From positions 68,083,284 to 68,147,283 of the forward strand of contig NC_090698.1 of assembly GCF_040954835.1 (NCBI RefSeq): a stretch of DNA of 64,000 nucleotides. The letters run 5' to 3'. The translations under genes were made by a program, and so were the position numbers. Positions 24,701 to 37,137 of this stretch are shown piece after piece. The notes beneath the pieces are model-generated. The model worked only from the letters and a program-made list of their open reading frames with translations, did not search any database and was not told the origin of the DNA. Position 1 is the stretch's first letter. The number at the start of each line of letters is the position of its first letter. The stretch is from Lepisosteus oculatus. Lineage: Eukaryota; Chordata; Actinopteri; Semionotiformes; Lepisosteidae.

Positions 24701-27700
24701 ATTGGAAAGAAGGGAAATTGTGATAGTATCACAATTGTAATAGTAATAGTGTAATAGTGTCATATTGATAATATGTTATTTGAAGAGAAAGAGGTTCCTG
24801 TTTTTCTTAACATCAGTTTTACCATTGTAAAGTACAGCAGTTCTCACTGGATATCTAATGTATGCTTTTTGATTTCATGGCAGGTTTAGTTTATCAAAAT
24901 TGCATATTCAGAATAAAAGGTTCATTTTATACAAATCTTTATCTTGTTTATGATAAAATTGAAAACCACCAATATTTTGCTGAGTAAACATACAGTACTT
25001 ATATGAGGAATCAGACCTTGTCCTTTCATCTGAATCAAGATTTAGATAGTAATGTACAATACTTGACTGTGGTTTAGACATTTTATTTTCAGTATATGGA
25101 TATCAGGAATTTATATGAATCTGTATATGAATCAAATGTTAACTTAATTATGATTATGAACTTAATTATGATCATCCATTTTGATTTAATTATGATTTCC
25201 TTGTGTTTTTCCCAAATGATAGTGAGTATTAAGGTTTCACTGGAAAAAGCCATATAGCTCCTTGCATTAAAATATTATGAATCTGTTCCTTAACAGTTTA
25301 AGGAAAGAGGTGTCAGAGCACAATTAATTTTCAATAACAATCTTGTGAATGAGGAAATGGTACTGTGTCTAGAAAGATAAACAATATGTTAAGACATCTA
25401 CTTGCTCTTATTCCTTCTGATTGCTGATTGTACTTAAAGTTTAGTTACTGTATATTTTCTCTCAGTAGGTTCACCTTGCTAGCCTGCCAGACTGTCACAA
25501 GACCAATTATTCAAAGTTACTGAGGCAATGGAATAACTTTAACATTTCTTTCAACATGGACCTTATACAAATTATTAATTAACCTCCTGCAGGAGCATAG
25601 AGAAACAGAGCATTACAGATCCCCACAGAGCATTTCAACTGAACATTATCTCACATTGGCACTGATGAGAAGAGACTTTCTGTAATTAAAAAGACATCCG
25701 GTCAGACCCTCTGTTATCATCCCTGTGCATCCCTGCATAGGCAGTAAAAGTGCAAGTGGCAAGACGATATTTACCTTTCTGCTTTTATTCATGGGTAGCC
25801 TTGTACTCTGCTGTACAAATCGAGACGTCGATAACAGTATCGTGTCTCATACTCTGCAAATCTTAGAGCTATTTCTTTCTGGCTGTCTGCTTCTGGTGCG
25901 TCTCATGTCCAGTGTTATTTGTAACCCATACAGTATATAGAGTAGATGACCAAAAATGTTTATATCTAAGAAGGGTACTAAAAATGTGGCAAAATGACAT
26001 GTGAATTCCGAAAGGATGATGACAATAAAATAACACTTTTTGAAGGGCAGTGTAATGTATTTCAGCTGATACATTGTGGTACACTTTCAAAGCATTGAAA
26101 TAAGGAGAACGGTGTTCAAAAAGTTTTTTGTTTTAAAATTAAACCCGGTGGACAATCCACCAGTGACATTAAAAATTCAAAAGCAGCACTTCTGAAAAAC
26201 AAATAGATTCCCATGGGTAACATTTCTGAAAATGCGGAATAATTCCAGGAACGGAAGTACTTGGAATACGAAACATTTCTTACCAAGGGGGTGATGAGAG
26301 CTGAGCCTCACAGAGCTATCTTTGGAAATACTAGACTTATGCTGGCTTTAATGAGTTCTCATGTTCAATGATGAAGCAGATGGCTAAGAGTTTAGTCAAA
26401 ATAAATCTCTGCTTGTTGTAGGGGAGATTGTACAGAAGTGCAAGCAGGCTGGTTAGGGTGACTGCGCACATAGCAGGGAGTTAAGAGGGGAAGAGAGGAA
26501 GGCATGATCGGAATGAAAGAACAGTTTCTGCTCTCACTTCTTCAGATGACATCTCTTCTGACATGACGCATCTGGTTTATAATTACCAGAAAAGGATCTG
26601 AAATGGAACACTGTTCATAAACAGAACACAGTCTGTGTGAATTTGCGCCAAACAACAGTCAAAGTCCTATTTGCCTCTTCAGGTTAAAGCAGGAGACAGT
26701 TTTACCCAGGTATATTGTGCACTTGTTAGATTTCTGTGCTGATACATACTGTACATCCCCCAGTTTGCAGACTATGGAAGAGAGAGGGGCAATAGCTCAG
26801 TAAAACAAAAAAAAAAGGTTCAACGTTCTGTACATGGTTGAGCTGGTGCTCAAGAAAGGAAAAGAGGGCTGGAATGCTTGACCAGTGTGGCAACTTAGTA
26901 GGAGTCATATAATGAGAACGGTTTGTGTACCCACATGACTGGACCTCCATCAGTTTGGCTTCTATCGATAGAAAACGTTTGATTTAGATTTGTGGGTATT
27001 TGGTCAGGGGAAGAAAAACAAAGTGACAAGCTTACAAATTAAATAATTAAGTAGCTAAAAAATCAAATGGAATTGTAATACAATAATGAAAGCCAGATAT
27101 TGGAAAGTCTCTGCCATGTGTATCAAGGCTGACTGTGGAAGAGAAACCCTGGGAAGCAGTGTTATCAAAAGCATTCTTGTAAATGTGTAACCCTCTGTGA
27201 ATTTTCTTCTCCATGAAAATGAAAGGATACACATTTTATCACTGTCCCCTAGGAAGCATAAGATTATGTGGCATTACAGTACATTTGCTTTAACAGATTA
27301 AGGAATCCCATGTGTTATTCTATTTGTTCTTTTTAGGTGTTATTCATTCAATATTGATTTGCCATTTTAACTAACAATATTATTTGTTAAAATAATGTTT
27401 TTAGTTTTGTCAGTTTTAATAGTATAAAAAATAATTTTAATTACTGTATGTTAAGTAATCATTGTATAGCAACCAGAGACAGACAGAAACAGCTATACAT
27501 CTTTCCACTAGTACAGTATCTTCTATTTTTTAGTATTATTCTTACAGTACTATTGACCATTTATTATGAAAAAACTGTAGAGAGATATTTGTGACCCTCA
27601 TCAGGAGAAGGGACCTAAAAATGGATGAAGGTATAAAGAATACTTCAGTGATAAAGACGCTTTGTCAGCTCAAAATAAAAGTTTTGTCATTCTTTTTCTG

Positions 27701-28859
27701 CAAAAATTGCTGAACTCTAACACACATTATTTACACTACTGAATTAAATCTACATGTTCTGTAAATTGTTCAGAAGCTAATGTAGATTATGATACCTTTC
27801 GTTTTCAAGTAATGCTTGAAGGTATTTTCAGCTAAGCCTTGTCTAAAAATTATGAATGTAATCCTGTTTAATTCATTTGCATACCCCCTGCTGACATATT
27901 ACATATGCAAATACACACCACAGGCTACTTCTGTTATGTCAGTGTCCTTCATATCACAGCAGGTACTACATTTTCACTAACAGTAGGGCTGGTCTGGGCT
28001 GTGTGTCAGGTTCCATAGATGTGTCTCCTGGTTATTTAATAGGAGAGTGTCTTTAAATAGGTACAGAAACATTAGGTGGAGACAGAGTCATAGTAAAATC
28101 AAGCATGCAGTTGTCAATAACGTACAGCACATAAAGTGAGAGTGAGAGTGGACTTTGCTGTTTCTTTAGTGTCGGTTGTTAACATGCTGCAGTAAATGGA
28201 AGTTGGAAGAATATGGAACCTCTTGTGAAAGTCTGCACAGGTGAGTCCCATATACAGTAGCTATTTGAGATAGCAGCACACAATCCAGACATTTGTAATA
28301 TTAAACTATTTTTATTAGTGCAGCTGTTATGTTCTGTAGTTGAAAAACTCTATCTTAGCAAATGGCTTAATCTCTGAGTGGGTTTAGCCAGTGCCATTCT
28401 GTCAGTCTACATTATTTTATGTCAACAGCCATATACAGCCATACTGTATACTGATCCAGCCATCTAGAACATGCATAGAAACTTCTGCGGTCAGCAAACT
28501 GTGGTATATTGCTCTCTGTTTTGGCATACTGAATTCGGCGCTTCACTGCCCAAAGAAGATTGGGCACACTTGTGTTGCGTGAGATAAAGAAAGAGTAATA
28601 ATAAAATTGTTGCTTCATTAGATCTGTTTTTTTTTTAGTATAATAACCAAATTTCTTGAAAATCTAACATAGTTTATATATTATACTGTATAAACATATA
28701 AAATTCATGGCTTAGCTACCATTTTAAAATGTAACATGTAAGTTTTTGTTCTGAATTTCATGGTCTGGCAATAAACTAATTGAAACAACTGAAATATTGT
28801 CAACAGCATTGTTAATATTGCAATTTCCTTGAAGTACCGCACCAGCATGTGGTTTTCAG
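21760..28859. other. Long AT-rich intergenic stretch
   Basis: About 7 kb without a supported gene. Minor structures inside it are a thrice-repeated CAGTACTTGT word (23579-23630) and a duplicated AACTTAATTATGAT word (25141-25195). A 20-bp hairpin with TGCCCAA/TTGGGCA arms lies at 28547-28566. ORFs such as 22515-22766, 25725-25940 and 28391-28582 have no motif or splice support. Confidence 0.4.
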
Positions 28860-28864
28860 ACAAA

Positions 28865-28972
28865 TCTTTACAGTATTACTGCATTATTATTAGCTGCTGT
28901 ATTATTAGCTACTGTATTATTAGTAATACAGTGTTACTGTATTATTATTAACCTACAGTATTAGTGCTTTAC
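28865..28972. repeat. Degenerate tandem of TACTGTATTATTAG units
   Basis: Variants of TACTGTATTATTAGC recur roughly every 15-20 bases, partly in inverted order (TTAGTAATACAGTGTTACTG). The array is built from the TACTGTA word that is scattered over the whole window. Confidence 0.65.
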
Positions 28973-29399
28973 TGTCCTAATCATACTGTATGGATACTGT
29001 AGTAGCTACAATCAATTTTGTCAAATAGAATGATTACATTGTTGAGACAGGATGTTGTCATCATGTTGCCAACACAGCTCTAAATCAGATACTGTATGTA
29101 ACAATAGTGTATAACGCTAATATTGTCACACTCCCCGGTTTATTAGAATTATCTTTTTTTTAATTACAGCACATACAGTATACAGAATTATTAGTAATTG
29201 TGTAGAATAGTAATAAGAAAAATGTTTTGATAAGACGCTCTGTTAAATTAGATGATTAACAGAATAATTTTTTTTCAGACAATAATTTCTATATCCCTAA
29301 AGCTACCAGTTACTCTGATATTACAGTACAGGTACAGGAGGAAGATCCCATGACCTCTGGGTATTTAAGACTTGTATGCCATCTCATGGGACACTATTT

Positions 29400-30185
29400 G
29401 GAAAAATCAGCTTGATACATTTTAATTTTATTCATAGGACATATCACTGACTCTCCGAGGTGTACTCAGTGTTCCCAGGGAGCTACGTTCTTCATATGGT
29501 CTGGGAAGGCTCAGATGTTTTCGTTTCAGAACACGGTACTGTGTTGCACCACTGTACATGCTGTTGAAGCAGAGTGTTCCCTGCCCCCCTTTGGTATTAC
29601 TGTTGAATGACGATTCCTCTATTGGCTTAACACCACTACAGTAAAGTGTCTTGTTGGATTGCTGGCAGCCGCCTGGTGCCAGTGGGCCCTTGCCTTTATT
29701 GGCATTGCACAAATGGAGCTGTCTTGTGTAAAAGACATAAAAGCATAATTAGTCCCTCTTCCATCCTCTGAACTGGTTGCTGAACTGGTTTCATGGGATT
29801 CCTAGGGCTGGTCATTTGCGATAGAGTGGGGTTTGATGAAGGCTGTAAAGGGGTGTGTTCCCCGGGGAATTAATTATGGGGGAATTTATGCTGTTGCTTG
29901 ATGTTAATTTGGGGCAGCACAAGACACTACAGCAAACCAGAATAGTGGCCTGAGGTAAACTGTGCTGATGGACGCAGGATAGGAACCATAGTGAATTATC
30001 ACTTGCGTTAATGTTGGAGCCTCCAAAAGAGGAGTGTTCACAGAATATCTACCATGTTTATACAGTAGTTTGGAGACTGGGGAGGTGAAGGAGTTGAGGG
30101 AAGACACTGCAACAGTTTGACACCAACAGAGTGAGGGAAGAGGGGGAAACCCTCTACCATAGCAGCTAGAACTATGACATAGGAT
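29400..30185. other. Intergenic stretch with an unexplained 94-codon ORF
   Basis: A minus-strand ORF at 29428-29712 lies in less AT-rich sequence. Its peptide is rich in Ser, Gly and Arg and has no domain I recognise. There is no clear splice or promoter context. The region leads into the LINE tail that follows. Confidence 0.3.
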
Positions 30186-30376
30186 GGCAACCAATTGCAC
30201 TATGCACATTGCACTTTATGTACCCTGTACCCAGTCAGAAATGTCTATGTCTACATTGTCTATAGCATTGTCTTGTCAGTGTCTTGTCTGTATTCGTACC
30301 GTAGACCTGGAGAACGATATCTCGCTCCTCTGTATGCTTGTATATGGCTGGATTGACAAATAAACTTGAACTTCAG
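30186..30376 (+). mobile_element. L2-like LINE 3' UTR/tail (plus)
   Basis: The blocks CACATTGCACTTTATGTACC, TGTCTATGTCTACATTGTCT and CTCGCTCCTCTGTATGCTTG, then GACAAATAAACTTGAACTTC at the end, are the typical 3' UTR and tail of fish L2-like LINEs. The tail is the complement of that on the minus-strand copy at 9497. The preceding ~300 bases may be eroded ORF2. Confidence 0.65.
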
Positions 30377-30384
30377 CTCCCTAC

Positions 30385-30470
30385 TCTTATGGAGAAATGC
30401 CTGGGGATCTGTGAGTCAGGACCTCGGCTTAATGTCTCACCAGAAAGATGGTCCTGATGAATGTGAAACA
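30385..30470 (-). mobile_element. Old interspersed retroelement core (minus)
   Basis: GTGAGTCAGGACCTCGGCTT and AATGTCTCACCAGAAAGATG are the reverse complement of the core of the family seen at 15645-16035. Confidence 0.45.
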
Positions 30471-30670
30471 GGTAATGTCTTAGCAGTGCAATGAGTGTGA
30501 CAGACATCTGTCTCTGACCAGACTGAAAGCCTGGGTACTAGAAAAGATTTTTACTAATTTGTTGGCAGCCAATGAGTATTCATACCTTAAGAGAGCAGAA
30601 GTGCCCAATTAGAATTTGTTGGGATGCACAATTCTACAGTACGTTAACACTCACAACTGCTATCATTATA

Positions 30671-30686
30671 ATTACAGTACTGTAAT
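30671..30686. repeat. 16-bp perfect palindrome
   Basis: ATTACAGTACTGTAAT is self-complementary and contains two copies of the recurrent TACAGTA/TACTGTA word. Confidence 0.9.
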
Positions 30687-31259
30687 AATACCAAATTATT
30701 ATTATTATTTTTGACTTACAGTACTGCAGCGTTCTGCCCCCTGGTGATGAACTTTTGGAAATGTTCTTTTGCCTTCCCCATCCCCCCTCTACAATGGTAG
30801 AAGGTTAAACCTCTTCTTGTCTTTTACCACATGGGGGATAAGCAAATGCTAGGCTCTTTCTCTCTCTGGACCCCCCTCTGTGACTTGCAGGCACTCTCTA
30901 AAGGTAATAACCCCCCCTCTCCATGATCTCGCAATCCTGCTCTCCCACTTCTGCTTTCCCACACGCCGCTTCACTTTCGGTTGAAAAAAGGAGACAATTG
31001 CTAGATAGATAACAAAACTCCAAAAAAGGAGCCTTGCAAAAAACTTAACAAATCTTAATCTTCAGGGTTGGCTCGATTTTCTAACTAGAACGCTTTTCAG
31101 CCAAAAGAGTAACACTGCAGGCACACAGCAGAGGTTATTCCAATGTGTACATATGAGAAAAGATGCACACAACACAATGTGGAATAAGACTGAGACTTAC
31201 TGTATGTGAAGTCTGATTTACAGTCAGGGAGTAACTATATATGTTGACGTGTCATTTTC

Positions 31260-31700
31260 TTTAGCTAGACACTGTGAGGAAGCAAAAACAATGGCAAACA
31301 AAATGTTAGGATATGTTGTTAAAAGCATATAATTTAAACTAAAGTTAAATGTTATGTTAAAATGCATTATGTATTAGTGAGACCCCATTTGGAATATTGT
31401 GTATAATTGCAGCTCTAAAATCAGTTCAGGGAAGAGCAATTAGATTACATTCTGTTGCTTTAAGGAATGTCTTGTATTCACAGTATACAGTACAGTATAC
31501 AGTACAAGCACTGAACCTGAAGACGTAGGAGAGTAAGAGGGGACCTAATTATATTCAGAATCCTTAATGGAATTGACAAAGAAGCACCAATGGACTTTAC
31601 TTTACTTGTAAATGTTTTTTTGAGTTGCCTTTGGCTATGCATCTGTAGACCAAGAGTTTCTTTACCTTATATTCAGGGAATGAAACGTACAGTGTGTTTC
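31260..31700 (+). mobile_element. LINE ORF2 fragment (CR1/L2 type, plus)
   Basis: Reading across frames gives MANKMLGYVVKSI, then (V)RPHLEYCIQL-like (GTGAGACCCCATTTGGAATA, TTGTGTATAATTGCAG). After these come an EERATRLHS-like stretch and RGDLIIFRILNGIDKE-like sequence. The order matches the fragment at 55030-55680. It is interrupted by stops and by an inserted CAGTATACAGTACAGTATAC run (31482-31506). Confidence 0.65.
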
Positions 31701-33439
31701 AACAGTTTCACACTCTAAGCTACCTTTTTAAATAAAATACTGTGTGTGTCAGTGCATGCAACTAATTTCTGCCATTCTTTTGGACAAATAAAAATAAGGA
31801 ATGGCAGGGAACATAATAGATGTGAAAATATCAAGGCACATATTGTACACTGCATCCTGCTATGTAATGATGCAATTAGGTGTGTATGGAATCAATACCT
31901 TCATTAAATGATTACTTTGACATGCTATTCAAAGCATTTTTAAAGGTGAAAGACAATATTAAAACCACAGGAAGAGTTTGTAAACCAGCCAACTGCACAG
32001 GGCTAAGGGGTTTTCTTTTCTTTGTTTTGGTGATAGCTCTAACTGCAGCATCTCTAAGAGACCTGTAAACATGCTTTGGGTTAGAAGGAAAAAAATGATA
32101 AAACAGTGGAATTTCTTAGTCACCACATCTGACACATACAGAGCAGGCCTAAAAGGAGGATGTTTATGTGGTGCTATAGTCACCTACGTTATACCTTCAA
32201 CCCTGAGGTCAAAATAGCTTACTGCGCAATAAATTACTGTTATTCCACAGTGATTTTTTTGTTGTTGCTTTTTACATACTTCAGGTTTCTCCTGAGCACT
32301 TCGATATTACCTTTCTATTTTTTCTGTTTCCAGTGGAACGCACAATGCTCAAGTGCATCGCAGAGTAGTAATGTGTAAATAATTCATCGCTTTTCCTCCT
32401 CACATGAGTGGTGTAATATGTTTAAAATTAGGATTAAAATCTAGGGCAAATCCCTGGTGACTGCCTGTCGTTGACTTTAAGCACTACAACATCCAGATTC
32501 CACGTGGACAGTGTCCTGTAGGAGTTGAAATGTTGTGTAGTCATGCGGCCCTTCTGCACTATCTACATTAAAAATACTTGCTGCTTAATAAAAGGAAAGC
32601 TTGAGCTATCGTCTTCGCAGCATATTTTTCCAAATGTATAGTAAAAATATATACAGAAAATCAAAGCTGATCATTTTGGGCGTTTTTTGCTTTACTATAC
32701 ACATAGAGGCAGACAGGGTGGGGTTGTCAGTATCGCATTCTAAATCTTTCCCCTATTGCATATTATGATGTGTTAAAAATGAACTGAATTATAATTTAGC
32801 ACACTTGTGAGTATTATTGTTAATATTACTTTCTCTGCCAATACTGTATTTAAAGAATCGCTTTTCAAAGTTTAAAAAAGAAAACTTGTTGTACCCACAT
32901 ACTGTATGTTAATTACCTTCTACCTTGTTAAATTCAAGATATGTGGCATGAGGAGGCATGGAAATCATACATCTGTGGCCAACAATCTTTGTCCTTGAAA
33001 GATCATTCTGGGTTTATTACAGATTCACAGATAAGGGTGCTGCAAATGTTTCTGTTGGCTTTGCATGATGAAGGGCTTGCATTGCTCATTGTAAAACATG
33101 AAACCATTTTTATGTAGATTCAAAGAGCTTAATTTCCATTTACATCCAACAGAGAAGCAGAACATTACTTTTCTAAGCTGCATTTAAATCATACCTCTGT
33201 GGTAAACAAGTTTTGTCCTTGGAAAGGTCAATGAGAAAGAGATCATTCTGAGCTTAATGCAGAGTTACAGGTACCTGTGCTGGAAATGTCCCTGTGCACT
33301 TTACATTATCCCAGTCTGGTAAAAAATGAAATCCATATATTTTTTTATTAATATCCAGAAAACTTGGTTTCCATTTTCCGGTTTTGCAGCTCTGATCATT
33401 ATTATTAGTCAGAACATTACTTTTTATCGCACTGAAAGG
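31701..33439. other. AT-rich intergenic stretch
   Basis: No gene recognised. Two ~75-bp segments (32940-33060 and 33180-33300) resemble each other: both have CATACMTCTGTGGYMAACAA and GATCATTCTG words followed by an ACAG(A/G)TA segment. This suggests an old duplication. Confidence 0.4.
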
Positions 33440-33600
33440 AAATAGAGGTTAGGGCTCTATACTTGTAACTAGAAGGTTCTGAGTTCTCATCCTAGGTGGA
33501 ACTTGGCTGTTTATACACTTGAGCAAGGCAATGAATTCAAAATGCTCCCATAAAATGCCTTACCATGTACAAGGCTGTAAATGTTTTTTACTTATATTTG
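33440..33600 (+). mobile_element. Degenerate tRNA-derived SINE (second type)
   Basis: GGTTAGGGCTCTATACTTGT, AACTAGAAGGTTCTGAGTTC and then ACTTGAGCAAGGCAATGAAT follow the layout of a second fish SINE family, with tRNA-like A and B boxes and a 'cttgagcaaggca' body. It is eroded, and its end is uncertain. Confidence 0.5.
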
Positions 33601-34510
33601 AAAAAAAAAATAAACAGATTTGTGCTTTATTATCTGTATTACAACTCATAATTAAGAAACTCAGCATCTGCCGATCTATGCTGGTAAATGTGTCTCTTTG
33701 ACACAGTAGGAGTGGGTCAAAATTCGAACATCAAATGCAGTTCAAAAAAGTCTGAAGTGCTTACTGAGCAGATGGTGACTTGAAAACTACCGCTATGGCC
33801 AAATGCTTAGTACCACCCCATCGTTGTCTATATTTGTATGCTGTCATGCTTAATTATTTCTCTCTTTAAAAACTAATTTTACAATAAAATAAAACAATAC
33901 AGTGATCATAAAAATATACAGTAGAATTACAGTGGATTGATTCTCCCTGTCTATATCCTTTTTTTTACAAAAATGACTGTGCAGTCCATATCATAGTGGA
34001 TAATGCCTGCTTTGTTTTTAAACCACTTTCATTTCATTTTAAGCAACTTCAGTGTTGGTTTTTTTTTATTGGTACATCATTATTTAATAGGCTTGCTGTG
34101 CTACCATGTACCAATGGGTCTTTGATTCTATAATTGCTGTAGCTTTAACAACCTACTGGTGTAAGATAGTCTTGGTATCAAAAGGATTGTTTTCCAAGAT
34201 ATAGTCTGTGGAGAATACAAAACAAGCTTACATGGTTAAATGTCATAAATATTAGTCTTTATCACTCAATCCTTTTTCTTATTCCTTCCTATCAATAACA
34301 AGAATAGTTAAAATAGCAGAAATCTAATGGAAATCGTAAATATAAAATCATTCATATATTGAACTCTTGCTTGTGTTTATGATCCTTAAGATCTTTCTAC
34401 AGTAGCATATAGTTATGTATAGATGCCTTAAATAATATAAACTAAGTTAACATTGTGTAAATTTCTTCTCTTAAAGCTATAATCCAATATGTTTTGCTTT
34501 TTTCAGGAAA

Positions 34511-34657
34511 CAAAGAAGAACTGTCTTTTAAACAAAGGGGAAAAACATCTGGTCTAGTCTTTCTCTGAAACTTCATCCAGTGACAAAGAAGAACTGTTAT
34601 TAAAACTAAGGGCAACCACATCTGGTACAGCCTTCTCTCTGAAGCTCCATCCAGTGA
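34511..34657. repeat. Tandem duplication of ~73 bp upstream of enho
   Basis: CAAAGAAGAACTGT begins both copies (34511 and 34584). Both run through ACATCTGGT and end CATCCAGTGA, with about a dozen differences. The pair ends about 490 bases before the adropin start codon. The minus-strand 77-codon ORF across it is a by-product. Confidence 0.85.
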
Positions 34658-35147
34658 GTCATTATATTTGGTCACTCATCTGGGACAGAAGCCAAAACTG
34701 GTACTTTATTGTTCTCTGCCCGCACATCAGAGGGATTAACAAATGATGCTTTGAACTAAAGTGCAGAAGCCCACACTGGATATGTGCTGGCCCAACTGTT
34801 GTAACTCTTGATGCCACACAATAACGTTGATGATGGAATAAAAATCTTTAAAGCAAATCTTATTACCCTTGGTATCTCATAACACAAAATATATGGGAAT
34901 TCAAAGTAAGGGAAAATTAGCTGAAGTTAATATAACAGAATACTTTATCTCCAGTAGACAGCATTCGTTATGAATACACATGGACTGAAAAGCTTTGAAG
35001 CTGAGTCTTTTTGATATCTGCTTGTTCCAACCTCTCTGTGTGCTGGCTTGGAATTTAGAGTGCCTCATCGTTACATATGCATTTTTAAAAGACTTGTGAG
35101 CACACATTCTTTAGGTCTGGAGTCTTCAGTCAGGGCCATCTTTCCTC

Positions 35148-35351
35148 ATGGAATCTGGTCTGAACACAGGGCTCTCCACAGGCGCCATTGTGGCCATTGT
35201 ATGCAACTCTCTGGTGGCCGTCTTGATCCTTATCCTTTTTGTGATCCTGTACAAAGCTTGTAAGGTACCCTCTAATCAGGAGAGAGTTCCTGTCTTGGCC
35301 ACTGGGCAAGAACGGCAAAAGAATGAACAGAAATACCTATTGGCAGCTTAA
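35148..35351 (+). CDS. enho: Adropin (energy homeostasis-associated peptide)
   Basis: This 67-residue protein matches the adropin family. Residues 1-10 (MESGLNTGLS) are a short polar N-terminus. From residue 11, TGAIVAIVCNSLVAVLILIL opens a single hydrophobic segment that ends FVILYKAC, aligning with human GALIAIVCNGLVGFLLLL and VILCWAC. A polar tail follows and ends YLLAA, like the human YLLQP. Human adropin is 76 residues. Adropin is a membrane-associated or secreted peptide tied to energy metabolism and vascular function. The start at 35148 has an upstream CAG near 35129 that could be an acceptor for a 5' UTR exon; the whole coding part is one exon, as in mammals. Convergence with dnai1, 1.7 kb away, reproduces the human ENHO-DNAI1 arrangement. 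Only one cysteine follows the hydrophobic core, whereas human adropin has two. Confidence 0.9.
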   Translation: MESGLNTGLSTGAIVAIVCNSLVAVLILILFVILYKACKVPSNQERVPVLATGQERQKNEQKYLLAA

Positions 35352-35427
35352 CAAAGCATCTTTAATATTCTGTAGGCATAACGTTAAAACAAAGTTTTCT
35401 GCTAAAGTGGCTTTTAATATACCAGGC

Positions 35428-35433
35428 AATAAA
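35428..35433 (+). terminator. enho: Candidate poly(A) signal of enho
   Basis: AATAAA lies 77 bases after the stop codon. It is the first canonical hexamer downstream. A longer 3' UTR using a later signal is possible. Confidence 0.35.
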
Positions 35434-37032
35434 GCCTTTATTCCCAATTGCCTTATATCTGTTGGATTTATTATCCATTTATGCTTTCATCAAGAAATGC
35501 TGATCTCAAATAGATCATCTATTTACTTGAACCCAAAGTTCTTTACCAGTCATGAGGGGAATTAGAATATAACTGTGGCGGGAGAAATGGTGTTTAGGTA
35601 TATTCTAGTGCATTTTAAATGCAAAACTGATGCGCCCATACTGTACTTTCTTGCTTGTAACTGGTCAAGAAGTGTATCTAGAGGCTTGGTTAGGCTCCAT
35701 GAGTGTTAAACTGCAGCAAACACCAGAAATGGAAGAAAATGTCTTGGAACACAAAATGTATAGCGTTAAATGTTTAGGTTACAGTTCTAGAGCATGTCTG
35801 TAGTTTGTTTTCCATGACCAAAAATCTAAATGTATTATTTGTGAATGATTCTGTTGGTAGTAATTTTTATTTTTCAGTACAGTACCTTATCTTTAAATGT
35901 GGTGAGGAAAGCAACAAACAGATGCTCTAGCTCACTTTTGGAAGCTGTTACCGTCAATGCCAGTCAATGTTTCACTGTTGACAGAATGGATACTTATTTA
36001 GCTCCAGAGTAATGCCCGTTTGTATTAAAATATTCCAGAGGCTGCTACGTTAACAGCTGGTACTGGCTTGGGTAAGACATATGGGCACATGCTCTTCCAC
36101 GAGACTGCAAAGCACTTTCCCAAATGCTTCCAAATCTTGCTATATCCCAAAATATATTTGAGCAGAAAAAAAAGAAGATTAAGCTTTTTTAATGCTACCA
36201 ATAAGAGTCTTTTGACACATGATCCTTTTAAGTGTTAATATGATTATTTTAAATGTGTTTTGCCTTACATTTTCATAGATACTGTGATTTATTTTGTGCA
36301 CAAAGCATAATACAAACTAAACTTTGGCACAAATGCCATAATACATGACTAGGTAACTACTTTCACTCTCTGTCTTTAATTTTTTTGCTATATACTGTAG
36401 GTATTTTTTTAAGAAGAAGGAATGAAGATAATTTCCTCAGAGGTCCATAATAATAATATTATTATTATTAATATTAATAATTTTTGCTGTTTTAAGAAGC
36501 TACTACTATATTATAAAATTAAGTACTCAAAACACAAACTGCTATTATGCTATCAAGAATATTGTGCAAACCTATTACTGATCAATAAGTAACTTCTGAT
36601 GTAATGCTGTTGAAATACTTTTTTAGATTGATTTAAGACTCAATGTTATGACATTACTTCTACCATTAGAAAATACTAACAATCTAAAATTAAAACTATT
36701 ACTAGTCTATTCAATAATGTTTTCCAAAACTTCATTTTAGTTTGCACCTTTTTTGCTAATTTATTAGAATAACCCATTGATTATAATGTATAGTTTTAAA
36801 ACAAATTATATAATAGTGTGAAAGTGTTTAATGTATATTTAATTGTTTAACCCCATCAAATACATGTATTTTTCTGCTTTCTTTTTTTAAAATAATATTA
36901 AAAAAACAAGTTGTGCTGATAGCTTCTTTTGTGCATCCTTTACTTAGCATCTACTATTTTTTCTTATAAAATGCAGCTTGGGTTTTGGAGTGTCTGGGGG
37001 ATTCATGTGTTCTCTTTGCCTTCCTCTGATCT
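35434..37032. other. Convergent 3' interval between enho and dnai1
   Basis: AT-rich, without ORFs of note, it must hold the 3' UTRs of both genes. A minus-strand AATAAA (plus-strand TTTATT, 36760-36765) 268 bases past the dnai1 stop is a candidate poly(A) signal. An 18-bp palindrome of AATAATAATATTATTATT lies near 36448-36465. Confidence 0.5.
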
Positions 37033-37137
37033 TCAGTTTTTGCCAGAGTTGTCAGGCTCCCTCAGCAAACTCAGGAGTTTTTCCATCTTGGCAATTTCCA
37101 CCTCTGGGCCCTTCGGCGCTTCCTGTCCTTTCTTCTC
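37033..37137 (-). CDS. dnai1: dnai1 last coding exon
   Basis: A TTTCAG acceptor precedes GAG at 37137. The exon encodes EKKGQEAPKG, PEVEIAKMEK, LLSLLREPDN and SGKN, then TGA (37033-37035). Human DNAI1 ends [32 protein letters not shown]. The helical EIAK..KLL part is conserved, while the last eight residues diverge in sequence and length (two residues longer). The phase-0 start agrees with the AAG end of the previous exon. Confidence 0.93.
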   Translation of the reverse strand, partial: EKKGQEAPKGPEVEIAKMEKLLSLLREPDNSGKN

